Source of the DNA: Zarea fungicola | Taxonomy: Eukaryota > Ascomycota > Sordariomycetes > Hypocreales > Cordycipitaceae | DNA length: 64,000 nt | Assembly: GCA_900169235.1 (NCBI GenBank) | Contig: FWCC01000043.1 | Location: 1 to 64,000 of the forward strand | Reading direction: 5' to 3' | The notes under the pieces: generated by a model | The model's database searches: none | Told to the model about the DNA's origin: nothing | The model's input: only the letters and a program-made list of their open reading frames with translations | Program-made: the position numbers and the translations under genes | Shown here: positions 31,466 through 42,291 of the stretch, piece after piece | Numbering within the stretch: position 1 is the stretch's first letter | How the letters are laid out: the number at the start of each line of letters is the position of its first letter

Positions 31466-32077
31466 ATGGTCTTGAACGATTTCAAAGGGCAGTCGCCTGA
31501 CTCCAAGTCGCAGCGAGCCGAGACGTCACGTCTTTCAGATCATCGTCAAACTGTCCCCATAGCGGCAGAAGAGGATGCGGCATTCCACATCAACGAGCTT
31601 CCCCCGCCGTATGAGCCACAGCCCGCCCCGCTAGAGAGCAGCAGAACAGCGGCATCAGCCAGCGCAACGACGACACAGAGCAGTGCTTCCGCTGCTGCCG
31701 CCACAGCTACCACCCCGATAGATTCATGCAGGCGAGCATCAAGCGTCGACTCGGCAGGATACAAGGCCGCCAAGAAGATGACATGGCAGGAAAGGGATGC
31801 AAGCGGCTACTGGGACCAGTACGAGGGCGATCCGGGTGTGTGCTGCTCGACGCGCGGCGGCTGCTGCTTTTCGGACCGCGATGCCTGCTGCTTTTCAGAG
31901 CGTGATGCGTGCTGCTTCTCGGCCAACGGGGCTTGCTGTTTCTCAGATCACGGTGCATGCTGCTTCTCGGATCATGACGCATGCTGTTTCTCGGATCATT
32001 CTGCGTGCTGCTTCAGTGGTAGAAGACCAGACTCCAAGTTTAGGCTCATTCCGTCGATGGGGACTTTATTTAGATGA
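31466..32077 (+). CDS. Cys-rich protein with seven tandem CCFS octapeptide repeats, 203 aa
   Basis: Single open frame from ATG 31466. Residues 1-110 are disordered-looking and Ala/Ser/Thr-rich, with a PPPY motif at 47-50 (a possible WW-domain ligand, as in Rsp5 targets). Then comes a short Trp/Tyr segment (YWDQYEGDPG), an initial CCS unit at 126, and seven exact octapeptide units from 133 to 188 of the form CCFS-x-x-x-A/P. All paired cysteines fall at a period of 8 (133, 141, 149, 157, 165, 173, 181). There is no signal peptide or membrane helix. The paired cysteines could bind metal or be palmitoylated; that is speculation. I do not recognise a characterised homologue. The repeat is also exact at DNA level (24-bp period). 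Confidence 0.65.
   Translation: MVLNDFKGQSPDSKSQRAETSRLSDHRQTVPIAAEEDAAFHINELPPPYEPQPAPLESSRTAASASATTTQSSASAAAATATTPIDSCRRASSVDSAGYKAAKKMTWQERDASGYWDQYEGDPGVCCSTRGGCCFSDRDACCFSERDACCFSANGACCFSDHGACCFSDHDACCFSDHSACCFSGRRPDSKFRLIPSMGTLFR
31862..32029 (+). repeat. 24-bp coding minisatellite, seven units
   Basis: Seven consecutive 24-bp units (168 bp) encode the CCFS octapeptides. TGCTGCTTTTC or TGCTGTTTCTC cores recur at each unit start with third-base changes. Such arrays expand and contract easily, so copy number may vary between strains. Confidence 0.8.
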
Positions 32078-33230
32078 TGGGTTTTCGTTTCTGGGTTGTA
32101 ACTGTATTTTATTGTACCCTTTAGCATGTTTGAAACGCAATTGATATGTATCGCCATGATATGATTATAGTCCTGGTGCAAACGCAGGTGCAAAAGTGAA
32201 TCTCAGTCGTGGAGGTCCAGCACATTCTGTCACTGACAGGAAACATGATACAGCGGCTTTTGCGCTAGTGATTGTCGCTTCCAGTACATCTACAGTTGGT
32301 AATCATTTTGGGCATCCTCCAGGGCCGAAAAACAAAGCGATACTGGTGGTAGAAATGATCAAAGCAATGAGGATAGTGGTAATAACTGGCAATAATAAAA
32401 TGAAACGAAACTACATCTTCTTGTCTGGCGTTGAAACTAGAAGCTATTTTCTCGCACTCTACGGCATACCCAAGCCCTGACACAATGGTGGCGGAACGAG
32501 CCACGACAAACTCATTGAGATGACCACTTTCTTTTGCGAAATATGTCACTTCTGTTTGATTGAAAAAAAAATTGCCTATTCTGCCCCTTGACGTCACCGC
32601 CACTATATCTCTAGCATGTCTTCAATAGTCATCAATTTGGGCTGAGCATCTCTGGGTTACTTCGGTTTCAAGTTTCAAGGGATATAACAGCACTGTAATG
32701 ATGTCAGTTACAATAATAACGTTAAAAAGGGGAGAAGAAAGGAGGCGGGCCGCTGGTTTACATAACTGCACAGAGTTGGGGCTCAATGGCAGTAATAGAA
32801 GATGCACGGTTATACTTCTTACTGATAGATATAAAGATTTTACATTGTCAAAGTTTTTTCTTCTTCCTTGAAATCACTCTACAAAACACGTATCAGTTGG
32901 TGGCCTCCATATGTACTAGCCATCTCCATCTTCCCACTGAGCGTTCTGCGAGGTTAGTCGATATGTTGTGTCGTACAAGGTACCGACAAGGTGACAGGAG
33001 GGGCAACCGGACTGGAAACGGTCTCGCTCCGTCAATTGTCTCAAGCGACTAGCCAGCAGCTCATAGCTCAATTAATCTTGATGTGTGCCAAGGTTCCTAT
33101 GCTAGAACACACCCAACCGCGGCCTCAACCCGGCGAAATGAAGAAATATGAATCGCATAGCCTTACTTGCTCTCTGCCAGTTTTGGTCCTTTTTATTTCT
33201 TCTTTATTCTGATATACCTATTTGAATACG
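32078..33230. other. Intergenic region, nothing recognised
   Basis: AT-rich 3' flanks of the Cys-repeat gene and of the small unknown gene. No supported gene. Confidence 0.5.
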
Positions 33231-33836
33231 TTACTGCTTGGCTGCGCCAACTCCTACCAACACGTACACAAAATGCGAGCTTCCCTCCACCACAGATAAT
33301 GCTTTGCCAGTATCAACAAATAAAGCCGACTCTGGCTCCCATGTCAATCGCTCCGCCTCTGTCCCATCTCCTTTGATCTCTACATCCACAGTCTTCCCCG
33401 ATACCGGTAACACCACAGCTACAAAGCCCTCTGGGGTCGCCATCGGATGTGGCGCTTCCAAGCGAAACGTTTCCGGATGCTTATCTAGTACTGTAGTGCT
33501 TGTGATTGTCTTGCCATTCTTGCTCGCCCATGAGCGAATTTCATCGGCCTATGACGGTTTGTGAACCTTTATTAGTACAAACGTCAAGAGCTAGTGGTTC
33601 GTACATCGAATGGCCTATTGGAATGCGGGGGGGGAAGAAGGATACATGCGTACTTTTTCGGACAATGCTATGTCGAGATAATGCGCGCAACTTGAAGGTA
33701 AGCCGAATGAAAAGACTCCCTCGGCCATCTGCGAAGGGCCTATGACGACGCTGTTGGCGAGAACTTCGCGGGCGGCAGACTGCCTTGCTTCGAGCGTCTC
33801 GCGGCGCTGGAGGGTAGAGACATGTGAGGACGACAT
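33231..33836 (-). CDS. Small hypothetical protein, 166 aa, two exons
   Basis: Minus-strand exons are 33836-33654 and 33548-33231. The 105-nt intron (GTACGC ... CATAG) joins in phase 0 and yields 166 aa beginning MSSSHVSTLQRRETLEARQS. The N-terminus is basic and helical. The rest looks like a compact beta-rich domain (SGKTVDVEIKGDG, SHFVYVLVGVGAAKQ). There is no signal peptide, membrane helix or motif I can name. Clean splice borders and a conserved-looking core suggest a real gene. Function unknown. Confidence 0.6.
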
Positions 33837-35370
33837 TTTCTTGGGCTGGTTGGGGTTTTAGCCTTCTTTACAGAATTTGATGCGCAGGACAGGCAAAGGT
33901 ATGCCTTGTCTCGATACGCAGGTTCTTGGTTCCAAATCTGGCGATCGGTTGGGTCGACTTGAGGTGCGGGGAAGACTTCAGAAGCTTCGCACGATACCGG
34001 TTCCACATGCCACTGAAGTGGTTCGCGTGACGCTTAACCGCACTACTTGTGATGGTAAAATACATAATAATGTAATATTTAATAGCGCTATAAAATGAAC
34101 CATCTCATTACTCTTATTCCATACCAGTCTACAAACGTATTGGTATTCACCAAAATTGCAGCTGCCACGTTTGAGTGACCCCGTTTCTCGGTCGGCCTGG
34201 GCACATGGCAGAGTTATTGTAATAAGCGGAGATGCGTAGATGACCTGGATTAAAGAGTGAAGAGACGATTATCAAGCAAATACTCACTCATGTACCGATT
34301 GTAATAACGAAACTTGTAATACAGGGAGGCGGCTCGTCATGACATCGGCGCTACCCTACAGAAAGACTAGAAAAAGTTTGGCGCAAGACATGCACAGAAT
34401 CCACAGATTTTCAGATACTTGACAGAAAAAAGGAAACCGGAATTATTTTGCCTTTTTATTAAAAGCGAGATGGATATTTGAACTCACTCTCGCTGTTTGT
34501 TCATTGGCTTCCTGATTTCGTTTTCAATTACGTATATAAGAGGAACTGAGGCCCGTCATTCCTGCCCGCCAGCAGCAGATTGAGTTGTCTAGATTGAGTC
34601 TGCTTGAATGCAATTACAAATGCTGAGTGATTGTATTTGATAATAGCTTACAATGCTGCATCCACTTATTCGGATCCGTTATTGGACAGACTGACTGTGC
34701 AACAGCATGCCACAAACTGGAATAATCGCCGCTTAGAGGACAGTTTTAGCATTCAGCCGCACGTCTAGATTGCTGACACTGAATGGCGTGGAGCTGATAA
34801 CCTCGATGGCATCCATGAACAAGTTTCTAAATCTTTCGCTTAATTCCCATGGAGTAATATAATACGGTTAATGAACACAGGACAAAGTTTATATACTCTC
34901 AGTCCTATATCGTCGTCAACTTGCCCACTAATAGCCAGCCAACTACCGAGACCAATTCTTAGCGCCGGCAAAGTCTCCGCGTGTGCCTGTTCTTCACCTA
35001 CGTAATGTAGACAAAATGCCTCCCGCGCCGCCTCCCCCGCTTCGTAAAGAAAATACCGGATACGCGGATCTGATGCCAATGGTTGGACTTTTGACCACGA
35101 CCATCCCGAGATTACCGAACATCGGTCGCCAAACAAACAAACATTTTCACAGCATAGACAACTCCTCCTTTGACCTTTCATCCTTCTTCAGTTACCTACA
35201 CACCCCATTCTGCTCCAGTGACATGTTATTTCCCTGCTTGTTTCAGAGCTAGGACACACATACATTACACACCAACCACTTGGGCAAACCAAAACAAACA
35301 CTCACTGACCGCCATACGAGACACCCAACACTCAACACACGAGCCGCTCTCAACTGAAAATAAGAAGAGA
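33837..35370. other. 1.5-kb intergenic region, nothing recognised
   Basis: Divergent promoter of the small unknown and the SHB17-like gene. The last 300 bp before 35371 are rich in C, A and T with many CACAC stretches, typical of a fungal leader. Confidence 0.5.
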
Positions 35371-37371
35371 ATGCCAACGCCAAAGCTTTTCATCGTCCGC
35401 CACGGCGAGACGGAGTGGTCATTGAGCGGCAAACATACGGGCCGCACCGACATTCCTCTCACGTCCAACGGCGAGAAGCGTGTCTTGGCAACGGGCAAGG
35501 CCATGGTTGGGCCAGACCGCCTCATTGTGCCCAAGAATCTCGCGCACATGTGAGTATTTCCTTGCGCTTGTCGATTGTGGTCTTGGGGTTTTTTTTTTCT
35601 GGAGACACACCATTGTCTTTGTGTTTGCCACGTTTACCTATCGATTTGTTATAAAAAAAAAAGGAAAGTTTCCTCCGTTACACAAATCACTCACATGCAT
35701 CGGCGAATCTACACGCCCTGATCTTTGCCTCCCTATCGGCACTTGGCGGTGCCCTCTGATCTTGTTCTGTTGTGCAACATGAGCTGTCTCTGTTTTCCGC
35801 CCGAGCGGTGACCACTCACATAATATTGACTCTCGCTTGGAAAAAAATCAGAGACACGGCATGGACCGTCCCTTGGGCCCAATCCACACACACCTCATAT
35901 ATATGCTTGAACACACACATATACACACGCCCCTCCCCCCCTTGCCTCCCTAAAGATACGTCCCTCGCGTTTTACAAACACAAGGAGAAACAAAACAGGA
36001 AACGACACGGGTATGAGACATTGCGGGCGCCACATGGATGGGCAGCAAAATTGGGCTCTGGAACGTTTCCATGTTTGTACGGCAGCAAACGGGCACATTC
36101 TTGTACGACGCCCTTTTTTCCCCTTTCTTCTCCCAGTCTTCCAACAGCCGAGACATTGCGTCTCTCGACAGATTGTAATATTGCAGGACGGGAAGCAAGA
36201 AGGAAAAGACCTACATTCTGAACCCTTGTCAGAGATTTTCGTGTCTTCCCGCTTTTCATCGGGCGTTTTTGTCCGTCACTATCCTATCCGCCAAGCTGGC
36301 CGGCGTGCCGGGTTACCACTCCGTCGGGTACGGGACGGGACAGCCCAAATGCAAAGCTGCATTGCATTAGCCTCCCTTTCAATTTCTGGTCATGAGTTGT
36401 GGTGTTTTTTTTTTTTTTTTCGTTTTTCTTTTTTGCTTTGTTCCTTGTTCTCGTCTTGCATACGTGTCCAAGCACCTTACCTTGCATGAAGAGACACACC
36501 ACTGCCATCTGACATGCAAAACAAAAAATAAGAAAACAAAGAAGAGTAGTTTACTAATCTCAGCCGACGTTTCTCCCGGATAAACAGCTACGTATCGCCC
36601 CGAAAACGTGCCCAGCGCACGTTTGAGCTCCTAAACCTCGGCCTCCCAGAGCACGCGCTGCCGTGGAAGCCACACGGCGCCAGCGCCTGTGAAGGGATCA
36701 AGTGCGCGGCGGAGGTGCAGGTAACGGACGACATTCAAGAGTGGGACTACGGCGACTACGAGGGCATCACCAGCCCCGAGATTCGCCAGCTGCGGGCCGA
36801 GCAGGGTATCGACGGCCGATGGGATATCTGGCGTGATGGATGTCCCGGTGGAGAGTAGGTCTCATCCCTCCCCCGTTTTTCCTTTTTTTCTTGTCCTTCC
36901 CTAGTCGCTTGAAGCGGTACCAATTTTTTTTCGTTTGTTCATCTTTCTAACCATGTGGTGTGTGCGTTGTACAAACAAACAGAAGCCCGCAAGATGTTTC
37001 GGATAGACTGGACCGCTTGATTCACGATATCCGCGAGAGGTTTCACCGTCCCGTGCTGGAGAAGACGCACTCTGATCCGGCCGCCACGGGCGACGTGCTC
37101 ATTGTGGCGCACGGTCACATCCTGCGTGCCCTGGCGCTGCGCTGGAGCGGCTCGAAGCTGGACAACGGGCCGACCTTTCTGCTCGAGGCGGGCGGTGTAG
37201 GCACGCTTAGGTGAGTTTCTCGACTAATCCAACGAAACCCTTGGGTGTTTTATTTTAGGGTATAGACTGGACTAACTAAAGTTAATTCCCTTTCTTTACA
37301 GCTATGAGCATAACAGTATTGATGAGCCAGCGATTCTACTCGGTGGCGCGTTTGTCGTGGGCGATGAGTAA
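35371..37371 (+). CDS. SHB17: SHB17-like sedoheptulose-1,7-bisphosphatase (histidine phosphatase superfamily), 247 aa, four exons
   Basis: Exons are 35371-35549, 36588-36854, 36983-37210 and 37302-37371, all joining in phase to 247 aa. The N-terminus has the RHGETEW motif with the phosphohistidine H11. [11 protein letters not shown] follows, then the acid residue stretch EWDYGDYEG, then the second histidine in VAHGHILR, and a C-terminal [11 protein letters not shown] that matches the Shb17 type. Yeast Shb17 hydrolyses sedoheptulose-1,7-bisphosphate to feed riboneogenesis, drawing carbon from the Calvin-like side of the pentose phosphate pathway. Likely cytosolic or nuclear. The first intron is 1,038 nt, far longer than any other in the window; the other two are 128 and 91 nt. 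The gene is convergent with the methyltransferase, 199 bp apart. Confidence 0.88.
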
Positions 37372-37570
37372 GTTCGCTGCTGGAATTGAAAACGGCCTGG
37401 TGAAGAAACAAAGTCGGCTTCACATATACAATTTAGAACATTCAAAAGAGATTAAACTATTAGAGTTACTTGAACTTTTCTTTCATTCTCGCGTCTTTCT
37501 TGAGCCTCACATATATGAAAAGGGCATCACGTCACCGGTTCATCTACAACCGTGACGACCGCCCTCCCCT

Positions 37571-38590
37571 TCAAACCGTCTTCGTGCCCCGCGCCAAAAA
37601 GAATTTTCTAATCATTGTCCCGCCCGGCGCATTCTCAAAGATGACCTCGCTGCTTAGCTCTTTGTACCCAAAATCACCCGCCGCGCCCGCTGCCTCAAAC
37701 AGCGCCCGCACATTGTCCGGGGTGAAGCCCAGGTGATGCACGCCGTGCGAGGCATCGTGGTGCGGCTCCGCGGCGTGCGGGGTGAAGTCGAGGATGAAGA
37801 GCGCGCCGCCGGGCCGGAGACGCTCAACGAGGCGGGTGGCCGCAAGGGTCGTGTCCTCAAAGTGATGAAAGGCGGCACCGACGCCCGCCGCGTCAAAGCC
37901 GTGGAAGAGGGGGTCGTCAAGGCTGGCGGACGTGGGCGTGGAGAGGAGGTTACCAAGATGGGCCTTGCGTTCTTCCTCTGGGACGTTCTATCTCATCATC
38001 ATCTTATTGTTAGGATTTTCTTTTAAAAAAAGTATATTTAAAATTGGGTTGCTTGTCTTACCTCATTCGCTGCCTTGGCATTATAGGCGCCAACCATATT
38101 CTCCGAAATGTCTACTCCAACAGCTTGACCAATGAAATCAGATAGACTCTAGCGCCATTGTTCCACGCATATTAGTACAAAAAGAAAAGAAAGACGATAT
38201 AAATTGCCAGATTTAGCAGCAGGAGAGGCAGCAAATATGCATACCTGAGACAAAAGACCGGTGCCGCAGGCGTAGTCGAGAAATCTCCCGCCCTTTTTGA
38301 TCCCAATAAAGTTGGCATTCTCCTTGAGCTCGATTTTAACTTGCGCCAGGGATCTGGCGAATCGCTGATCATATTCTGCCGCGACTTTGCTGTTGATGAC
38401 GCCGTGTGTTAGTTCAAGAGTTACACTGTGTAGGTTGTATATCTAGCAACAGTTCATGGCATGCGGCGGCTTCCTGGAGATGGACGCAGTATTGGAGCTA
38501 TTACAGTGCGCATGTCCATAACAATGGTGTTTTTATGGAGTTGCAAACTTACTTAAAATACTGTTGGTTGATCTCAGTTGAATTAGACAT
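37571..38590 (-). CDS. Class I SAM-dependent methyltransferase, 228 aa, four exons
   Basis: Minus-strand exons are 38590-38553 (only 38 nt), 38389-38245, 38148-38062 and 37987-37571. Introns have GTAAGT, GTATGC and GTAAGA donors and phase-true acceptors; the first is 163 nt. The 228-aa product begins with a helix ending FNKVAAEYD. SAM motif I is LDYACGTG at 50-57, and the acidic end of strand 2 is GVDISENM. A HHFEDT segment after strand 4 and the LRPGGALFILDF strand 5 region complete a typical class I fold of the UbiE / methyltransferase-11 type. The acceptor substrate is unknown. The tail-to-tail arrangement with SHB17 is probably incidental. Confidence 0.85.
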
Positions 38591-41500
38591 GTTGCTGACG
38601 TTGTATAAGAGTGGAGTCGTATAGTTTCCAGTTATGGTTCCGAGCAGTGGGAGTCCACGAACTAATCTCAGCCAGCTCATATAATTTGCCAAAAATAATT
38701 ACACAAATTGACCAAGAATTGTAGAGTCTCGGTCCGGTCAAATTGTAGTCTTCGGGTAATAGATCTATAAGTAAAAGAGGTTGATGAACGCTTCCACTGC
38801 CGACGTTAGCGCCGTATATACTCATCGTGGAGACTTTTCTCGGAGACATATTTTTTTAGCGGCCCCAATTTTACAACGTTTTGCTGGTACCTGGACGATG
38901 GAAGTCTCCGTTGAATTGAAATCACGTATGGCTGCATTAAATTTTGGCAATTAAACAGAGGCAGGATATCTTACCGAGAGATTCTAAAAAATGATTCATA
39001 CGCTAATTTACTTGTGAATGTTAGTCAGTAAATGTGCCATCCAGGTACTCGCCGAGTAAAGCAGTTACGTGCATTGGCATGAGTCACAAGGCGCAATGCA
39101 GAAACCATTGCCCTTGAGTGATATGCTGGAGAGCATTGAAGAAGAAATGCCAAAATGATTGAAAATAAATCGCAATCTTGGCGCACACTGGCGAATTATG
39201 TTGCGTGTGCTTGTTAGAAATGCAAAGTACGTATGGCATAGATTTCAACGACTTAAGCCTGCAGCAGCAGCGCAGGTGTGGCATGCTTCCCCGGAATCAT
39301 TGCCACGAAAGCATAGCTATAAAGTATTTCACTTACGCTTTTACCAAGTCATTTAGAATACGGGCTAGCGATACGGCTCGACAGAGTGCAATGCCTACAT
39401 CATAGGCTTCGTATCTTCATGTAACGTGCGATATCAACACAAGTGCCTTTGGTGCGAAATATGTACACAGACTGAGCTAGAGGTTTACGAGTGCCGATTT
39501 GTAATGGTTGGTTAATACAAGAATGCTACAAGCTGTCCGCGGGCTGAATGAAGTTAGTTCGATTGTGGCTCGCTACCCCAACTTCGACCGTTGATCAATG
39601 TACAGCAAACCAGCCGAGTGGTTATTTAATATCCATACGAAAATCACTGTGCGCCACATTCTTGACGAGGAAGAGACATCATGCTTCCAAATTCCTGGCG
39701 AGTCCACCGATGGCACAGCGAGTGCACAATATGGACGTATTCTAGCCTGATGCGCTGGGGCCTAGACAAACATTCCTTGACAATACTCTCATATTAGGAA
39801 GCGGTAGCGTATAAAAGACGCCTTGTTTCAAAGGTTTCATGAGTTGGGCAGCTGAATGGGCCGCCACGCTAATGCCACAAGTACGGCATCCTACAAGATC
39901 CATGCCGTCTGGTGAACTTGCACGCTCGCAAGGGCGCCCAACCCTGCACATTGGGCCGCCATCCCGGCAAATCCATGCATATACGGTCAATAAATGCAAT
40001 GCGCGGCCAGTTTGCAACAGGCACGAAAACGGTGGTTGCCTAGTGCTGCTTCTCTGAGAGCTGACAGGAAACAGCCAACGCATGGCGATACCTGGCCCCT
40101 GTAAATTTGGGCACGAAGTTGACGTGGGTTCCACAAGATGTGCGCCTTGCAGGTAGACGTGCATATGGATTTGGTCTCGTGTAACTTAGTCCGCACTTGT
40201 TCCTGATGTTCCACGTCCCAGTAAAGTGACAATAAGCCGGCGGCACGGACACGGCAAAGAGGTGCAAAAGAAAAAAAAAAGGCAAAAAAGTAGAAGAAGC
40301 AAAAGCAACGACGGCTCGATCAACCAGACTATTGGAAATCTGCAGTGCCAACTAACATGTGCCACTGAAGATGCCTACAAACGTCGCACAAGCAAGCCAG
40401 AGGAAATTTAGCTATTGACAAGGTTACATTTCCCACAACAGAGCACATCTTCGGTCTCGTTTGATAATAGGCCGTGACCTATAGCAGGGGTTGTGATGCA
40501 GCAAAATGCACACACCTGGACAGTTGAACTGTATTGTTTGACGGGGGTGAGGAAGTTAGGAAGGTCGTCGGCCAGTTAAAAGGGATCGCCGCCAACTTCC
40601 GTGTACTGGGCCAAGTCCGTGCTGCCTCAGCCTGAATGGACAATCATGGAGGCAACTAGCAACAGTGGAGAGGAATTGAGTGGGAGACCGACCGAGACCG
40701 AGCGGTGGCTAAAATGCAGGTTAGGTGGGTAGTCACCTTGATTGACATATGCGCTGCCAAAGGCTTGAGTCTAGGTTAATGTCATCCCATCCAGCTTCCG
40801 TCAGTCAGCAGTACCGTGAGCTGTCCCGGAGAGAAATGGCATGGACGTATGGATCTAGCAGTAGCGTAGGGATTGGTGTGGTTGGCTGACAGTTTTCTCG
40901 TGCCATTGTTTCCTCCTCGTTGTGTCCACACCAATTTTGGGTCCTCGCTTTTTACGCCCCCTCTTGAAGCCAGATGGCGGCTGACCATATTCTCGTCTGC
41001 TAAATTTGGCAAGATGGATGGGAGGAGCCGGCCACGCGATGCGACGAGATGTGAGCAAGGAAATGTGTTGCTTTGGCAGGTCCGTGTCCGCCACAAGACT
41101 ACGGATTACATCCTATTTTTGGCCCATAGTATGCAGTCAACCTGGTTTGTGTGTACAAGTTTGACATGTAGTGTACTTCGTTCGGCCTGAGAATAGGAGA
41201 GGACGAATAGAAGATGTTTGTCGGCAATCGGAAGAAGCAAACTACAGTGGGCGGCAGACCAGATAATAGCGTATGTCATGCAGGGCCGAACGGAAGAGGG
41301 GGCAATCGACGCATTGACAAGAGTTTCCACCAAAACGTAAATTGCGGCCAAGGGTGTATACACTACCCAAACGCAGCTAAACGCATTCAGTTAATTTCAC
41401 TTGCTAATGAAATAAGGGGGTTGAACGGGACAGGGACGAGCCGGGATTGGGCATGTTTGCCGTCTGTGTAATTTTGTAGGTGCGCGTTGCGTTTTTCTCT

Positions 41501-42073
41501 GTTTGTAGGGTCGTCGTTGATGTCTGTTCGAGAATCTTGAGCCATAAATCCAAAAGGCAAAACAAGGAACAAGAATAAAATGACCAAAGACGGAAACCCT
41601 CTTGACAAAAACAGCCAGAGTCAATGATTCAATGATTGGACAATGGTGGACGGGCGAATGGGGTTGTAGTGGTGATGGAGTAGAGTGGCATGAAGGCAGG
41701 CCCTTCCCCCCCCCCCAAAACACCAGCCAAAGAGCGGCCCCAGGGGGGGCGTCGCTCCCCTCCAGGGCCTTTGTTAGTGGACTGGGGGTGCCTAAAAATG
41801 GGGCCCTTCCCGCTGGGCTGCAGCATGTTACCGATTCGCATCGCGGTTTCCCGCATGAGACTTTTATCACGTGAGGAAAGTTTGACGTGACTGGCCCCAG
41901 AAAAATTTTTAGAAAAGAAAAGAAAAAAGAGACTAGGGGAGAAATAAAATTACAAGTGAGCGAATAAGAGAAACGGGTGCTCCAAAGCATTTCCTCCGGG
42001 CAGGGGTGGGCGGGCGGCGCGGCCACGGGTGACGCGCCTTTTTTTATGGGCAAGGAATCAAAAGTCACCATTT

Positions 42074-42107
42074 GGCGGAACGGGCCATGCATGATGCATG
42101 GGCCGCC
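42074..42107. repeat. Inverted repeat with nested 8-bp arms
   Basis: CCATGCAT (42085-42092) and ATGCATGG (42094-42101) are perfect arms around a single G. Outside them GGCGG (42074-42078) pairs with CCGCC (42103-42107). It could form a hairpin in DNA or RNA, or be a dyad binding site. Confidence 0.7.
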
Positions 42108-42161
42108 GTTTGGGTAAGTAAAAGGTGGGGAGGGGGATTTATTGCAGGACTGCTAATATGT

Positions 42162-42193
42162 GCGGTAGCAAGTTGCAACTCGCACACTACCGC
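42162..42193. repeat. Inverted repeat enclosing a 10-bp palindrome
   Basis: GCGGTAG (42162-42168) pairs with CTACCGC (42187-42193). The loop contains the perfect palindrome AGTTGCAACT (42171-42180). Confidence 0.7.
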
Positions 42194-42250
42194 GACTAAT
42201 TGTAAACAGTATCGCGTTATTTCTCTGCAGTGTTAGTGTTTATTGAGGAC

Positions 42251-42291
42251 GCCGGGATGTTCGCTGTACGCGAAACCGGCGAATGCCCGGC
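42251..42291. repeat. Nested hairpin element
   Basis: GCCGGG (42251-42256) can pair with CCCGGC (42286-42291). Within lies a second stem, TTCGC/GCGAA (42260-42264 with 42270-42274) with a TGTAC loop. This is the third foldable element within 220 bp. Confidence 0.6.

Noticed and set aside
41397..42092. 231-codon open frame on the minus strand
   Set aside because: Low-complexity and frame-overlapped; no domain or conserved core visible.
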